Assembly (NCBI RefSeq): GCF_030269685.1
Contig: NZ_BSTT01000014.1
Span: 95,195-159,194, forward strand
DNA length: 64,000 nt
Source of the DNA: Actinomycetospora sp. NBRC 106378
GTDB taxonomy: Bacteria; Actinomycetota; Actinomycetes; Mycobacteriales; Pseudonocardiaceae
Direction: 5' to 3'
Numbering within the stretch: the stretch's first letter is position 1; each line of letters starts with the position of its first letter. The notes below the pieces were generated by a model. It saw nothing but the letters and a program-made list of their open reading frames with translations, was not told where the DNA came from and did not search any database. The position numbers and the translations under genes were made by a program. This document shows positions 1 through 10,316 of this stretch, piece by piece.

Positions 1-2
1 GG

Positions 3-1061
3 GGCGCCCACGCCGCGGTGTGGGCGGCCGGGCCGGAGGTGTCGTGGCTGGTGTGGGTCGCGCGGCGGTGCGCGGGCGTCGACGGGGCGACCGTGAGCTG
101 GCCGGGCGGGGTGCCCGGGGGTCTGGTCCTCGCCGGTCTGGTGGTGCTCGGCGCGGTCGCCCTGCGGTGGCGGCGGGTACGGCTCGTGGCGCTGGCCGCG
201 GCGATCGGGCTCCTCCTGGTGTTCGTCCCGACGCGCGTGGTGCCGGTGGGCTGGCCCCCGACGGGCTGGGCGATGGTGGCCTGCGACGTCGGGCAGGGGG
301 ACGCACTCGTGCTCGCGACCGGGGAGCCGGGGCGGGCGGTCCTGGTCGACGCGGGGCCCGACGCGGGGCCGGTCGACCGCTGCCTCGCCCGGCTGGGGGT
401 GCGGTCGCTCGCCCTGGTCGTGCTCTCGCACCTGCACGTCGACCACGTCGGCGGGCTGGCGGGTGCGCTGCGGGGCCGGTCGACGGGTGCGGTGGCGGTG
501 GGTCCGGTGCGGGAGCCGGTCACGGCCCTGGCGCAGGTGACCGGGCGCGCGCGAGCGGCGGGAGCACCCGTCGTCGGGATGGAGAGGGGGATGGTGCTGC
601 GGTGGCCCGGGCTCGTGCTGGAGGTGCTGGGGCCCGTGCATCCGAGCGCGCACGTCGACGGAGACGACGGGTCCCAGGTCAACGACACGTCGCTGGTCCT
701 GCGGGCGACCACGCCGCTCGGGCGGGTCCTGCTGCCCGGCGACGCGGAGCGCTCCTCGCAGGACGCGCTGCTGGCCGCGGGCGTGGACCTGCGCGCCGAG
801 GTGCTGAAGGTGCCGCACCACGGCTCGCGGTCCTCGCTGCCGCCGTTCCTCGTGGCTCCGGGCGCGCGGTTGGCCCTGGTGAGCGTCGGGCGCGGCAACT
901 CCTACGGCCACCCGAACCCGTCGATCATGGGCCTGCTCGCCGGGACCGGCGCGTTGGTGCGCCGGACCGACGAGAGCGGGGACCTCGCGCTGGTGCCGGG
1001 ACCGCGGGGTCCGGCGGTGGTCGCCCGGGGCGACCCGCTGCCGGACCCGCGCCGTCGCTAG
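3..1061 (+). CDS. comEC: ComEC/Rec2-type DNA uptake protein, C-terminal part (5' end outside window)
   Basis: The reading frame is open from the window edge, so this is a 3' fragment. It starts with two or three hydrophobic segments and continues into a metallo-beta-lactamase-like domain. The signature SHLHVDHVGG is at about residues 136-145 of the visible part, and a later KVPHHGSRSS motif supplies further metal ligands. ComEC proteins form the membrane channel for single-stranded DNA during transformation, and the C-terminal beta-lactamase-like domain is thought to degrade the non-transported strand. It is followed convergently by thrC, the stop codons overlapping by 4 bases. In actinomycetes comEC is normally directly upstream of holA, which fits the context here apart from the inserted thrC. 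Confidence 0.9.
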   Translation, partial: GAHAAVWAAGPEVSWLVWVARRCAGVDGATVSWPGGVPGGLVLAGLVVLGAVALRWRRVRLVALAAAIGLLLVFVPTRVVPVGWPPTGWAMVACDVGQGDALVLATGEPGRAVLVDAGPDAGPVDRCLARLGVRSLALVVLSHLHVDHVGGLAGALRGRSTGAVAVGPVREPVTALAQVTGRARAAGAPVVGMERGMVLRWPGLVLEVLGPVHPSAHVDGDDGSQVNDTSLVLRATTPLGRVLLPGDAERSSQDALLAAGVDLRAEVLKVPHHGSRSSLPPFLVAPGARLALVSVGRGNSYGHPNPSIMGLLAGTGALVRRTDESGDLALVPGPRGPAVVARGDPLPDPRRR

Positions 1062-2320
1062 AGGCCCAGGGCCTCGCGGACCGCCTTCGACGTCGCCGGG
1101 ACCGTGGCCTTCGGGCCGACCTGGTGCTCGATGGCGTCGAGGGTCTTGAGCCCGTCGCCGGTGATGAGCAGGACCGTGTCGGCGTCGGGGTCGAGCTGCC
1201 CGGTCTCGACGAGCTTCTTCGCGTTGGCCACGGTCACGCCGCCGGCGGTCTCGGCGAAGACGCCCTCGGTGCGGGCGAGCAGGCGGATGCCGTCGCGGAC
1301 CTCGTCGTCGGTCACGTCGGTGACGGCGCCGCCGGTGCGCCGGACGGTGTCGAGCACGTAGGGGCCGTCGGCCGGGTTCCCGATCGCCAGCGAGCGGGCG
1401 ATCGTGTCGGGCCGCTGCGGCCGGACGACGTCGGTGCCCTCGCGGAAGGCGGTCGACACGGGGGAGCAGCCCGCGGCCTGGGCACCGAAGATCTTCCAGT
1501 CGGCCGCGTCGACGAGCCCGAGCGAGACCAGCTCGCCGTACGCCTTGTCGATCTTCGTGAGCTGGGAGCCGGAGGCCACCGGGATCACGGTCTGCGCGGG
1601 GATGCGCCACCCGAGCTGCTCGGAGATCTCGTAGCCCAGGCTCTTCGAGCCCTCGGCGTAGTACGGGCGGACGTTGACGTTGACGAACGCCCAGTCCTCC
1701 TGCTCGAACGCGAGCTCGGTGGCCAGGCGGTTCACGTCGTCGTAGTTGCCCTCGACGGCGAGCAGGTTGGTGTCGTACACGGCGGTCATGAGGACCTTGG
1801 CCCGCTCCAGCGAGGAGGGGATGAGCACGACCGAGTCCCACCCGGCGCGGGCGGCCGCGGCGGCGGTGGCGTTGGCCAGGTTCCCGGTGGACGGGCAGGC
1901 CAGGACGGTGAAGCCGAGCTCGCGGGCGGCGGCGAGGGCCACGGCGACGACGCGGTCCTTGAAGGAGTGCGTCGGGTTGCCGGTGTCGTCCTTCACCCAG
2001 AGGTTCCGGATGCCGAGCTCGGCGCCGAGCCGGTCGGCGCGGATGAGCCGGGTGAAGCCCGGGTCCATGTTCGGGTGGTCCTCGACCGTGGTCGGCACCG
2101 GGAGGAGCTTCTTGTAGCGCCAGATCGACTTCGGGCCGCGCTCGATCTCCTCCCGGGTGATCGCCGGGAAGTCGTACGCGATCTCCAGGGGCCCGAAACA
2201 CTGCGGGCACGCGAACTCCGGGGCGAGCGGGGTGCGGTGGCCGCAGGCGCGACACGAGAGGGCGGCGGCCGGGCCGAGGTCGTAGCCGGTCGACGTCCGG
2301 CCGGGCGCAGTCAAGGTCAT
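1058..2320 (-). CDS. thrC: Threonine synthase, zinc-ribbon type
   Basis: A PLP enzyme of 420 residues. The N-terminus has a zinc-ribbon (C23-x2-C26 and C38-x2-C41), followed by the fold II PLP domain with Schiff-base lysine K121 in HSFKDR, the STGNLANATAA phosphate-binding region and a late GDGLK segment. The family converts O-phosphohomoserine to threonine and phosphate. This longer zinc-ribbon form differs from the roughly 360-residue ThrC of mycobacteria, so another ThrC may exist elsewhere. The gene lies inverted between comEC and holA. It is preceded by a SAM-I riboswitch whose closing stem contains the Shine-Dalgarno region (GAGGAG, 11 bases before the ATG). Control by SAM is unexpected for threonine synthesis. 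A role tied to methionine, for example through shared O-phosphohomoserine, is possible but is inference. Confidence 0.88.
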   Translation of the reverse strand: MTLTAPGRTSTGYDLGPAAALSCRACGHRTPLAPEFACPQCFGPLEIAYDFPAITREEIERGPKSIWRYKKLLPVPTTVEDHPNMDPGFTRLIRADRLGAELGIRNLWVKDDTGNPTHSFKDRVVAVALAAARELGFTVLACPSTGNLANATAAAAARAGWDSVVLIPSSLERAKVLMTAVYDTNLLAVEGNYDDVNRLATELAFEQEDWAFVNVNVRPYYAEGSKSLGYEISEQLGWRIPAQTVIPVASGSQLTKIDKAYGELVSLGLVDAADWKIFGAQAAGCSPVSTAFREGTDVVRPQRPDTIARSLAIGNPADGPYVLDTVRRTGGAVTDVTDDEVRDGIRLLARTEGVFAETAGGVTVANAKKLVETGQLDPDADTVLLITGDGLKTLDAIEHQVGPKATVPATSKAVREALGL

Positions 2321-2334
2321 GGAAGAGTGTTCTC

Positions 2335-2448
2335 CTCATCTTCCCCGCTCCGTGGCGGGTCGGAATTGGCACCGGTCTTGCGCGTTCAGATCCGCGCCGC
2401 CGGTTGCCGGGGTGTCGTCGGGCCGTTCCCTCTACCCCTCTGGATGAG
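2335..2448 (-). promoter_or_regulatory. SAM-I (S-box) riboswitch controlling thrC
   Basis: Read on the minus strand, the leader opens with CTCATCCAGAGG and runs through the hallmark core GGCCCGACGACACCCCGGCAACC (2403-2428 region). It ends with GGTGCCAATTCCGACC (about 2362-2377) and the P1 partner GATGAG. P1 pairs CTCATC (2448-2443) with GATGAG (2340-2335). These are the conserved kink-turn, pseudoknot and SAM-pocket blocks of the SAM-I class. The 3' strand of P1 runs straight into GAG, forming the GAGGAG Shine-Dalgarno of thrC. Ligand-stabilised P1 would therefore hide the ribosome site, implying translational repression when SAM is abundant. No separate terminator is visible between the aptamer and the start codon. 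Confidence 0.9.
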
Positions 2449-2587
2449 CCGTATGCAGTTGTCGGCGTCCGCCGGGCCGGGGCCCGGGGTCGCGCTACGG
2501 GCACGTTACGGCACCCGGAGCACACGGGGCCACCGCCGCGAGCGTTGCCCACGCCACGCTGTCGGAGGTCGGTGCGAGGATGAGGAC

Positions 2588-3589
2588 GTGCCACCGCGAG
2601 CCCGGAGCAAGCCCGTCGACGAACTGCTGCCGGTGCGGCTCGTCGTCGGCGACGAGGGCCTGCTCGTGGAGCGCGCCGTGTCCGCGGCGATCGTCGCGGC
2701 CCGCCGTCAGGACCCGGACGTCGAGGTCCGCACCCTGAAGGCCAACGAGATCACGGCGGGGGTGCTGGCCGAGCTGGTGAGCCCGTCGCTGTTCGCCGAG
2801 TCCCGGGTGGTGGTCCTCGAGGCGGCGCAGGACGCGAACGCCGAGGTCACCACCGTGCTCGTGGAGTACGCGAAGGCGCCGACCGACGGGGTCGCGCTGG
2901 TCGTCGTGCACCCCGGCGGCGCGAAGGGCAAGGCCCTGGTCGACGGGCTGAAGAAGGCCGGCGCGGGCGTGAGCGAGGCCGCGAAGTTCAAGCCCTGGGA
3001 GAACGACCGGCGGGCCGACTTCGTCCGCACCGAGATCCGGCAGGCGGGCGGCGGCATCACGGGGGAGGCCCTGAACCTGCTGATGGAGGCGGTCGGGGCC
3101 GACCTGCGCGAGCTCGCGGCGGCCGCCTCCCAGCTGGTGAGCGACTCCGGGGGACAGGTCGACGCGGACTCGGTGCGGCGCTTCCACCGCGGGCGGGCCG
3201 ACGTGACGGGGTTCGCGGTGGCGGAGAAGGCGGTGTCGGGCGACCGGGCGGGCGCGCTCGAGGCGCTGCGCTACGCCCTCGACACCGGGGTGCCGCACGT
3301 GCTGGTGGCCGACGCCCTGGCCGACGCGGTGCGCACGATCGCGAGGGTGTCGGCGGCGGGGCGGGGCGACCCGGGGGCGCTCGCGAGCCGGCTGCGGATG
3401 CCGCCGTTCAAGGTGAAGAAGGCGATGGGCCAGGCCCGCGGCTGGGACGCCCCGGGCCTGACGCGCGCGATGGCGCTGGTCGCGGACGTGAACGCCGACG
3501 TCAAGGGCGTCGCGGCCGACGCCTCGTACGCCCTGGAGCGGGCGACCTCGGAGCTCGCGGAGCTGGCCGGGCAGTCGCGCCGGCGCTGA
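2588..3589 (+). CDS. holA: DNA polymerase III delta subunit
   Basis: A protein of 333 residues starting at the GTG directly followed by PPRARSKPVDELLPVRLVVG. The frame is open far upstream, but homology begins here and a GAGGATGAGG stretch gives a ribosome site. The delta subunit is the wrench of the clamp loader that opens the beta clamp. Typical features are the LVVGDEGLLVERAV beginning, a central helical region, and the FRHGRADVTGFAVAEKAVSGD-type collar-domain segment around residues 200-220. The neighbourhood of comEC upstream and rpsT/lepA downstream is the usual actinobacterial order. No nucleotide-binding P-loop is present, as expected for delta. Confidence 0.92.
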   Translation: MPPRARSKPVDELLPVRLVVGDEGLLVERAVSAAIVAARRQDPDVEVRTLKANEITAGVLAELVSPSLFAESRVVVLEAAQDANAEVTTVLVEYAKAPTDGVALVVVHPGGAKGKALVDGLKKAGAGVSEAAKFKPWENDRRADFVRTEIRQAGGGITGEALNLLMEAVGADLRELAAAASQLVSDSGGQVDADSVRRFHRGRADVTGFAVAEKAVSGDRAGALEALRYALDTGVPHVLVADALADAVRTIARVSAAGRGDPGALASRLRMPPFKVKKAMGQARGWDAPGLTRAMALVADVNADVKGVAADASYALERATSELAELAGQSRRR

Positions 3590-3604
3590 TCGCCTCGACC
3601 GGCC

Positions 3605-3756
3605 GCGCGAGGGTCACGTGAGGCATGGCTCGGGGCCCACGGGCCTGCCTGGTGTGCATCTCGCGGCGGCGCGTCGCGACACTGCCGGCCGGTCGCCGCG
3701 CGAGGGCCACGGAGGGCAGGTCGGCGGGGCCCGGAAGCTGCCTGGTGTGCACCTCG
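3605..3756. repeat. Two tandem copies of a dispersed intergenic repeat (family E)
   Basis: Copies at 3605-3663 and 3698-3756 share the blocks GCGCGAGGGYCACG, GGCAGGT, GGGGCCC and CTGCCTGGTGTGCAYCTCG. A third, more diverged copy is at 27257-27313. The copies start just after holA, in the gap before rpsT. They do not code for a recognisable protein. Internal complementary pieces (GGGGCCC with flanking GGCAGGT/GCCTGCC) let each copy fold into a hairpin. Confidence 0.75.
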
Positions 3757-3785
3757 AGCAACGGCAAGGCCCCAGGAACGACGAA

Positions 3786-3814
3786 ACGGGCGCCCCCCGG
3801 GAGGGGACGCCCGT
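3786..3814 (-). terminator. Stem-loop terminator after rpsT
   Basis: On the minus strand ACGGGCGTCCCC is followed after a five-base loop by GGGGGCGCCCGT, a near-perfect 12-base stem, then TTCGTCG. It begins about 15 bases beyond the rpsT stop codon. The tail is only weakly T-rich, as usual for high-GC actinobacteria. Confidence 0.75.
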
Positions 3815-3828
3815 CGTCGGGACCTGGA

Positions 3829-4122
3829 TTAGGCCGGGGTCTTGCCGGCCTTCGCGTCGACCGTGAACGAGGTCGCGCGGTGGGCCATGCGCGACTTCTT
3901 GTTCGCGGCCTGGTTCTTGTGGATGACGCCCTTGCTCACGGCCTTGTCGAGCAGGCGCGCGGCGTGACGGCGGCGCTCGTCGGCGGCGGTGGCGTCGCCG
4001 GACTCGACGGTCTCGCGGTAGCGACGGATGGCCGTCTTGATCTCGGACTTGACCGCCTTGTTGCGCTGGCGGGCTTCCTCGTTCTTCCGGTTACGCTTGA
4101 CCTGCTGCTTGATGTTCGCCAC
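3829..4122 (-). CDS. rpsT: 30S ribosomal protein S20
   Basis: A small basic protein of 97 residues that binds 16S rRNA. The start is the GTG giving [21 protein letters not shown], the usual S20 beginning. The conserved segment [18 protein letters not shown] lies near residues 68-85. The frame is open for another 75 codons upstream, but these have no homology and the GTG has an AGAGG ribosome site about 10 bases upstream. It is divergent from lepA and oriented against holA, the conserved arrangement in actinomycetes. The C-terminus carries a short extra tail after the core. Confidence 0.96.
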   Translation of the reverse strand: MANIKQQVKRNRKNEEARQRNKAVKSEIKTAIRRYRETVESGDATAADERRRHAARLLDKAVSKGVIHKNQAANKKSRMAHRATSFTVDAKAGKTPA

Positions 4123-4285
4123 GGGGCTTTCGAACCTCTTGATCGCTGGGGTGTCTTCGTGCGGGCGCGCAACAGGCGTCCAGCCCGCACGGCGCAGTGG
4201 GCTCCAGGTTACCAACGGCCCTCGCCGACGATGACCGTCGGGGTCTCGTGGGACGATGGAGCAGATACCGCACCAGCAGGAAGGC

Positions 4286-6214
<1,929 letters not shown>

Positions 6215-6240
6215 GCCAACCCTCCCCCTCGGGAAGCCCC

Positions 6241-6268
6241 TTCCCGACGGCGGGTCGGCACGGCTCGC
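6241..6268. repeat. Short dispersed repeat (family H) upstream of the helicase gene
   Basis: A 28-base block that begins TTCCCGACGGCGGGTCGG and ends GGCTCGC recurs at 27187-27214 with only two differences. The CCCGACGGCGGG part is a palindrome. Related fragments occur near 33636, 35570 and 61946. At this site it lies just upstream of a TAGGAT -10-like box at 6269-6274. Confidence 0.65.
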
Positions 6269-6290
6269 GTAGGATGGTCATGTAGGTGCC

Positions 6291-6341
6291 GAGCTGTCGG
6301 CCTGGGATGGACTGCGCGTGTGTCGGGTCCGCGGACAGCTC
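6291..6341 (+). promoter_or_regulatory. Hairpin in the 5' leader of the DEAD-box helicase gene
   Basis: GAGCTGTC at 6291-6298 is perfectly complementary to GACAGCTC at 6334-6341. The hairpin lies between a TAGGAT -10-like box (6269-6274) and the chosen start at 6377, so a leader of roughly 100 bases is likely. Long structured leaders are common in cold-shock RNA helicase genes, but control through this hairpin is inference. Confidence 0.45.
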
Positions 6342-6376
6342 TCACCGTCCGACGAACCCCCACTCGAAAGAGATCT

Positions 6377-8203
6377 GTGACCGACGCTGCTGTCCTGTCC
6401 GCTTCCGACCTCCCGCTCGACCCCTTCCTCGAGGACTCCCTCGACGGCGGGTCCGACGAGACCGTGAACGGTTTCGTCCCGCTCGGTCTCGACGACCGTG
6501 TGGTCTCCACCCTCGTCGAGCAGGGCTTCCAGACGCCGACGCCGATCCAGGCCGAGACGATCCCGCTGCTGCTCGCCGGCCGCGACGTCCTCGGTCTGGC
6601 CCAGACCGGCACCGGCAAGACGGCGGCCTTCGCGCTGCCGCTGCTCTCGCGCCTCGACGCGAGCGTCCGCGCCCCGCAGGCGCTGATCCTCACCCCGACC
6701 CGTGAGCTCGCGATCCAGGTCGCCGAGGCCGTCGAGTCGTTCGCGACCGGGCTCCCGCACGTCCACGTCGTGCAGCTCTACGGCGGCGCGCCCTACGGCC
6801 CGCAGCTCTCCTCGCTGCGCCGCGGCGCCCAGATCGTCGTCGGGACGCCGGGTCGCGTCGCCGACCACCTCGAGAAGGGCACGCTCGACCTCACCGACGT
6901 CGGGTACTTCGTGCTCGACGAGGCCGACGAGATGCTCAACATGGGCTTCCTCGAGGAGGTCGAGAACATCTTCGGCCTGCTCCCGGCCGACCGTCAGGTG
7001 GCGCTCTTCTCGGCCACCATGCCGACGGCGATCCGCGAGGTCAGCCGCAAGCACCTCAACGCGCCCGCCGAGGTGTCGATCAAGGGCAAGACGACCACGG
7101 CGGCGAACACCCGCCAGCGCTACGTCGTCGTGCCCGAGCGCCAGAAGGCCGACGCCCTCGCCCGCATCCTGCAGGTCGAGGACTTCGACGCCGCCCTGGT
7201 GTTCGTCCGCACCCGGCAGAACACCACCGACGTCAGCGAGGCGCTGAACCGCCGCGGGTTCTCCTCGGTCGCGATCTCCGGGGACCTGTCCCAGGGCCAG
7301 CGGGAGAAGACGATCACCGACCTGCGCGCCGGCAAGATCGACGTCCTGGTCGCCACCGACGTCGCGGCCCGCGGTCTCGACGTCGAGCGCATCAGCCTGG
7401 TCGTGAACCACGACCTGCCGACCGACCCCGAGTCCTACGTGCACCGCATCGGTCGCACGGGGCGTGCGGGCCGCTCCGGCGAGGCGATCTCGTTCGTCAC
7501 GCGCGGCCAGATCCGGCTGATGCGGACGATCGAGAACACCACCCGCCAGAAGGCCGAGGAGATGTCGGTCCCCGACACCGACGAGGTCAACGCCCGGCGT
7601 CGCGCCCGGTTCGCCGAGCGCATCACCGCCGAGCTCGGGGGGCACGACGACGGGGGCGACTCCATCGACGTGTTCCGCCGCGTCATCGACGAGTACGTCG
7701 CCGAGCACGACGTCGACCCGCTGGCCCTCGCCGCGGCGCTCGCGAAGATGGTCCAGGGCGGCAAGCCGCTGCTGGTCGACGAGCTGCCGACGCCCCCGGT
7801 GCGGGGCGAGAAGCGCGGCCGCGACGACAAGCCGGCCCGGGGCCAGGGCAAGCGCCCGACCACGGCGTCCTCCTGGGACGTCGGGTCCGGCACCGACACC
7901 TACCGCATCGACGTCGGGCACAACCAGCGGGTGAAGCCGGGCGCGATCGTGGGTGCCATCGCCAACGAGGCCGGGCTCGACTCCGCGCACATCGGGCACA
8001 TCGACATCCGCACCGACCACACCCTGGTCGAGCTGCCCGCCGACGTGCCCGACCCCGTCGTGAAGCGCCTCCAGCGGGCGCGCGTGGCGGGCCGACCGAT
8101 GGGTCTGCGTCGCGCGTCCGACTCGGAGCGGGCCGGTTCGGGCCCGCGCCCGGAGAAGCGCCGCGCCCCGAGCCGTGACCGTCGGGAGCGCTCGCCCCGC
8201 TAG
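6377..8203 (+). CDS. DEAD-box ATP-dependent RNA helicase (CsdA/DeaD type)
   Basis: A protein of 608 residues. The helicase core has all expected motifs in order: Q motif GFQTPTPIQ near residue 50, AQTGTGKT, PTRELA, TPGR, DEAD, SAT, then DVAARGLD and HRIGRTGRAGR. After the core comes a linker and then a DbpA-type RNA-binding domain around YRIDVGHNQRVKPGAIVGAIANEAG. A basic Arg-rich tail follows. The family unwinds rRNA and mRNA structure during ribosome assembly and cold adaptation. The start is GTG 6377 with AAAGAGAT upstream. An in-frame GTG at 6320 would add unconserved residues. The gene follows lepA but appears to have its own promoter. Confidence 0.92.
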   Translation: MTDAAVLSASDLPLDPFLEDSLDGGSDETVNGFVPLGLDDRVVSTLVEQGFQTPTPIQAETIPLLLAGRDVLGLAQTGTGKTAAFALPLLSRLDASVRAPQALILTPTRELAIQVAEAVESFATGLPHVHVVQLYGGAPYGPQLSSLRRGAQIVVGTPGRVADHLEKGTLDLTDVGYFVLDEADEMLNMGFLEEVENIFGLLPADRQVALFSATMPTAIREVSRKHLNAPAEVSIKGKTTTAANTRQRYVVVPERQKADALARILQVEDFDAALVFVRTRQNTTDVSEALNRRGFSSVAISGDLSQGQREKTITDLRAGKIDVLVATDVAARGLDVERISLVVNHDLPTDPESYVHRIGRTGRAGRSGEAISFVTRGQIRLMRTIENTTRQKAEEMSVPDTDEVNARRRARFAERITAELGGHDDGGDSIDVFRRVIDEYVAEHDVDPLALAAALAKMVQGGKPLLVDELPTPPVRGEKRGRDDKPARGQGKRPTTASSWDVGSGTDTYRIDVGHNQRVKPGAIVGAIANEAGLDSAHIGHIDIRTDHTLVELPADVPDPVVKRLQRARVAGRPMGLRRASDSERAGSGPRPEKRRAPSRDRRERSPR

Positions 8204-8214
8204 TCCGTCCCGAC

Positions 8215-8257
8215 CGAAGGGCCCCCTCGCGCGAGGAACGCGCGAGAGGGCCCTTCG
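8215..8257. terminator. Long palindromic terminator (family G) after the helicase gene
   Basis: CGAAGGGCCC plus CCTCGCGCG pairs with CGCGCGAG plus GGGCCCTTCG around a five-base loop, starting 12 bases after the helicase stop. The end CCCTTCGCTCG recurs at 8317-8331 as a half-copy and in the palindrome at 19439-19483. Confidence 0.75.
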
Positions 8258-8381
8258 CTCGTTCGGGAGCGACCCGGCGGCGGGCGCCCACGGCCCGTCC
8301 ATCCGCGCGAGGGGACCCTTCGCTCGGGACCGCGCCACATCGGGTGGCCGCGATCGGGACCCGCGCCTACCGTCGGATGGC

Positions 8382-10316
8382 ATGACGCGCTCGGTCGTGA
8401 TCGTCGGTGGCGGACCACGCGGGACCGGGGTGCTCGAACGACTCGTCGCCGGCGCGGCCGGCGCCGGGGTCGACGCCGCACACCCGCTGGACGTGCACCT
8501 CGTCGACCCGTACCCCGCCGGCGCCGGCCGCATCTGGCGCACGAAGCAGTCCGAGCTGCTGTGGATGAACTCCATGGCCGCCGACGTGACCATGTGGACC
8601 GACGACTCGGTCACGTGCGCCGGGCCCATCGTCCCGGGTCCGAGCCTCATCGAGTGGGCCGAGGAGGTCCGCGCCGCCCACGCCGAGCCCGAGGGCCGCG
8701 TGGGGGAGGAGATCCGGGCCCTGACGCCCGCGACGTTCCCCACCCGGCAGCTGCAGAGCCACTACCTCGCCGCCGTGCTCGAGAGGGTGCTCGACTCCCT
8801 GCCCGAGGGTGTCCGCGTCCACGTCCACGAGCAGCGGGCCGCCGGAATCGTCGACGGCGACCTGCGCCGCGTGCGACTCGAGGACGGGGAGGTGCTCGAC
8901 GCCGACGCCGTCGTGCTCGCCTCCGGCCACCTCGACGCCGCCCCCACCGACGACGAGACCGCCCTGCTCCGCTGCTCGCAGCGGCTCGGTCTGCGCTACT
9001 TCGCGCCCGAGCAGACGACCGACTCCGACCTCGACGCCATCCCGCCGGGCGAGACGGTGATCGCCCGCGGCATGGGCCTCGCGTTCGTCGACCTCATGGT
9101 GCTGCTCTTCGAGGGCCGCGGCGGCCGGTTCGTCGAGGAGCCCGAGGGTCCCGACGACGGGTCGGGGCGGGGCCGGCTCACCTACGTCCCGTCCGGCCGG
9201 GAGGTGTCGCTGCACGTCGGGTCCGGCCGCGGCGTGCCCTACCACGCGAAGACCGAGTACACGCTGATCGGTCCGCGCCCGCCGCTCCCGCGGTTCTTCG
9301 GCCCGGACCAGGTCGCCGCGCTGGCCGCCCGGCAGGGTGGGGTGAGCCTGCGCGAGGACGCCTGGCCGCTGATCGCCAAGGAGGCGGGCTGGGGCTGGTA
9401 CCACGAGCTGTTCCACGGCCACCCGGACCGCGTCACCGGCGACTGGGACACGTTCGCCGCCGCCTACGCCGAGGTGGACTGGTACTCCGCGGACCGGGAG
9501 CGCCTGGTCGAGCGCCACGTGCCCGACGAGGCCGACCGCCTCGACTTCGAGCAGCTCGACCGTCCGCTGGACGGTCTGCGCACGGACCTCGACACGCTGC
9601 AGAAGTTCCTGCGCAACTACATCAGCGACGACCTCGCGCGCCACGTCGACCCGCGGCACACCGAGGAGCTGGGGGCGTTCACGGCCCTGCTGAGTGCGTT
9701 CATGATGTCGGTGGAGCTGGCGAGCCGGGGCGGGCTCACCGCGAAGTCGCGGGCCCGGGACCTCGGCTGGTGGCAGAACCTGTTCTCGTCGATGGCCAGC
9801 GGCCCGCCCGGGCCTCGGCTGCGTCAGATGCTCGCGCTCAACCGGGCCGGGTACGTGACCTTCCTCGGGGCCGGGCTCTCGGTGGAGATCGACGAGGCGA
9901 GCGGGGTCTTCGTGGCCACCGGCGCCGCCGTGGACGGCCCGCCGACCCGGGCCACGACCTTCGTCGACGCCCGCCTCGCCTCACCGAGCGTGCGCCGGAC
10001 CTCCGACCCGATGCTGCGGTCGCTGATGCGCGCCGGGCTGGTCGACGAGGAGACGCTGAGCTGGAACGCGTGCTCCCGCGGCGACGACTACTCGGGCGTG
10101 ATCGAGCACGCCACCGGGCTGCTGCCGGTGGACCCCGCCGACCACCGGGTGCTCTTCGGGCCCGAGGAGGAGCCGCACCCGCGCCTGTTCGCGATCGGCC
10201 CGCACACCACGGTGCGCCTGCCGGGTGCCTTCACCCGGCCGAACACGAACAGCCTGAGCTTCCGCGCCAACGACGCGGTCGCTCAGGCGCTCCTCGCGAT
10301 CACCGACGACGACTGA
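8382..10316 (+). CDS. FAD/NAD(P)-binding protein
   Basis: A protein of 644 residues beginning MTRSVVIVGGGPRGTGVLERL, a Rossmann-type dinucleotide fold with GGGPRG. It belongs to the FAD-NAD(P)-binding group (HI_0933/PF13454-like). It also has SELLWMNSMAADVTMWTDD near residues 62-80 and VVLASGH around residue 180. Long insertions of unknown role occupy the middle. The end (RLPGAFTRPNTNSLSFRANDAVAQALL) resembles the cofactor-binding ends of such oxidoreductases. The substrate is unknown. ATG 8382 is taken as the start because the dinucleotide fold begins there. The 3' end overlaps the convergent sigma-factor gene by 34 bases. Confidence 0.8.
   Translation: MTRSVVIVGGGPRGTGVLERLVAGAAGAGVDAAHPLDVHLVDPYPAGAGRIWRTKQSELLWMNSMAADVTMWTDDSVTCAGPIVPGPSLIEWAEEVRAAHAEPEGRVGEEIRALTPATFPTRQLQSHYLAAVLERVLDSLPEGVRVHVHEQRAAGIVDGDLRRVRLEDGEVLDADAVVLASGHLDAAPTDDETALLRCSQRLGLRYFAPEQTTDSDLDAIPPGETVIARGMGLAFVDLMVLLFEGRGGRFVEEPEGPDDGSGRGRLTYVPSGREVSLHVGSGRGVPYHAKTEYTLIGPRPPLPRFFGPDQVAALAARQGGVSLREDAWPLIAKEAGWGWYHELFHGHPDRVTGDWDTFAAAYAEVDWYSADRERLVERHVPDEADRLDFEQLDRPLDGLRTDLDTLQKFLRNYISDDLARHVDPRHTEELGAFTALLSAFMMSVELASRGGLTAKSRARDLGWWQNLFSSMASGPPGPRLRQMLALNRAGYVTFLGAGLSVEIDEASGVFVATGAAVDGPPTRATTFVDARLASPSVRRTSDPMLRSLMRAGLVDEETLSWNACSRGDDYSGVIEHATGLLPVDPADHRVLFGPEEEPHPRLFAIGPHTTVRLPGAFTRPNTNSLSFRANDAVAQALLAITDDD

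Noticed and set aside
20..3589. A single 1189-codon open frame spanning comEC, thrC and holA
   Set aside because: Only the last 333 codons (holA) show protein homology. The rest is antisense or out of frame to comEC and thrC and is open because of the high GC content.
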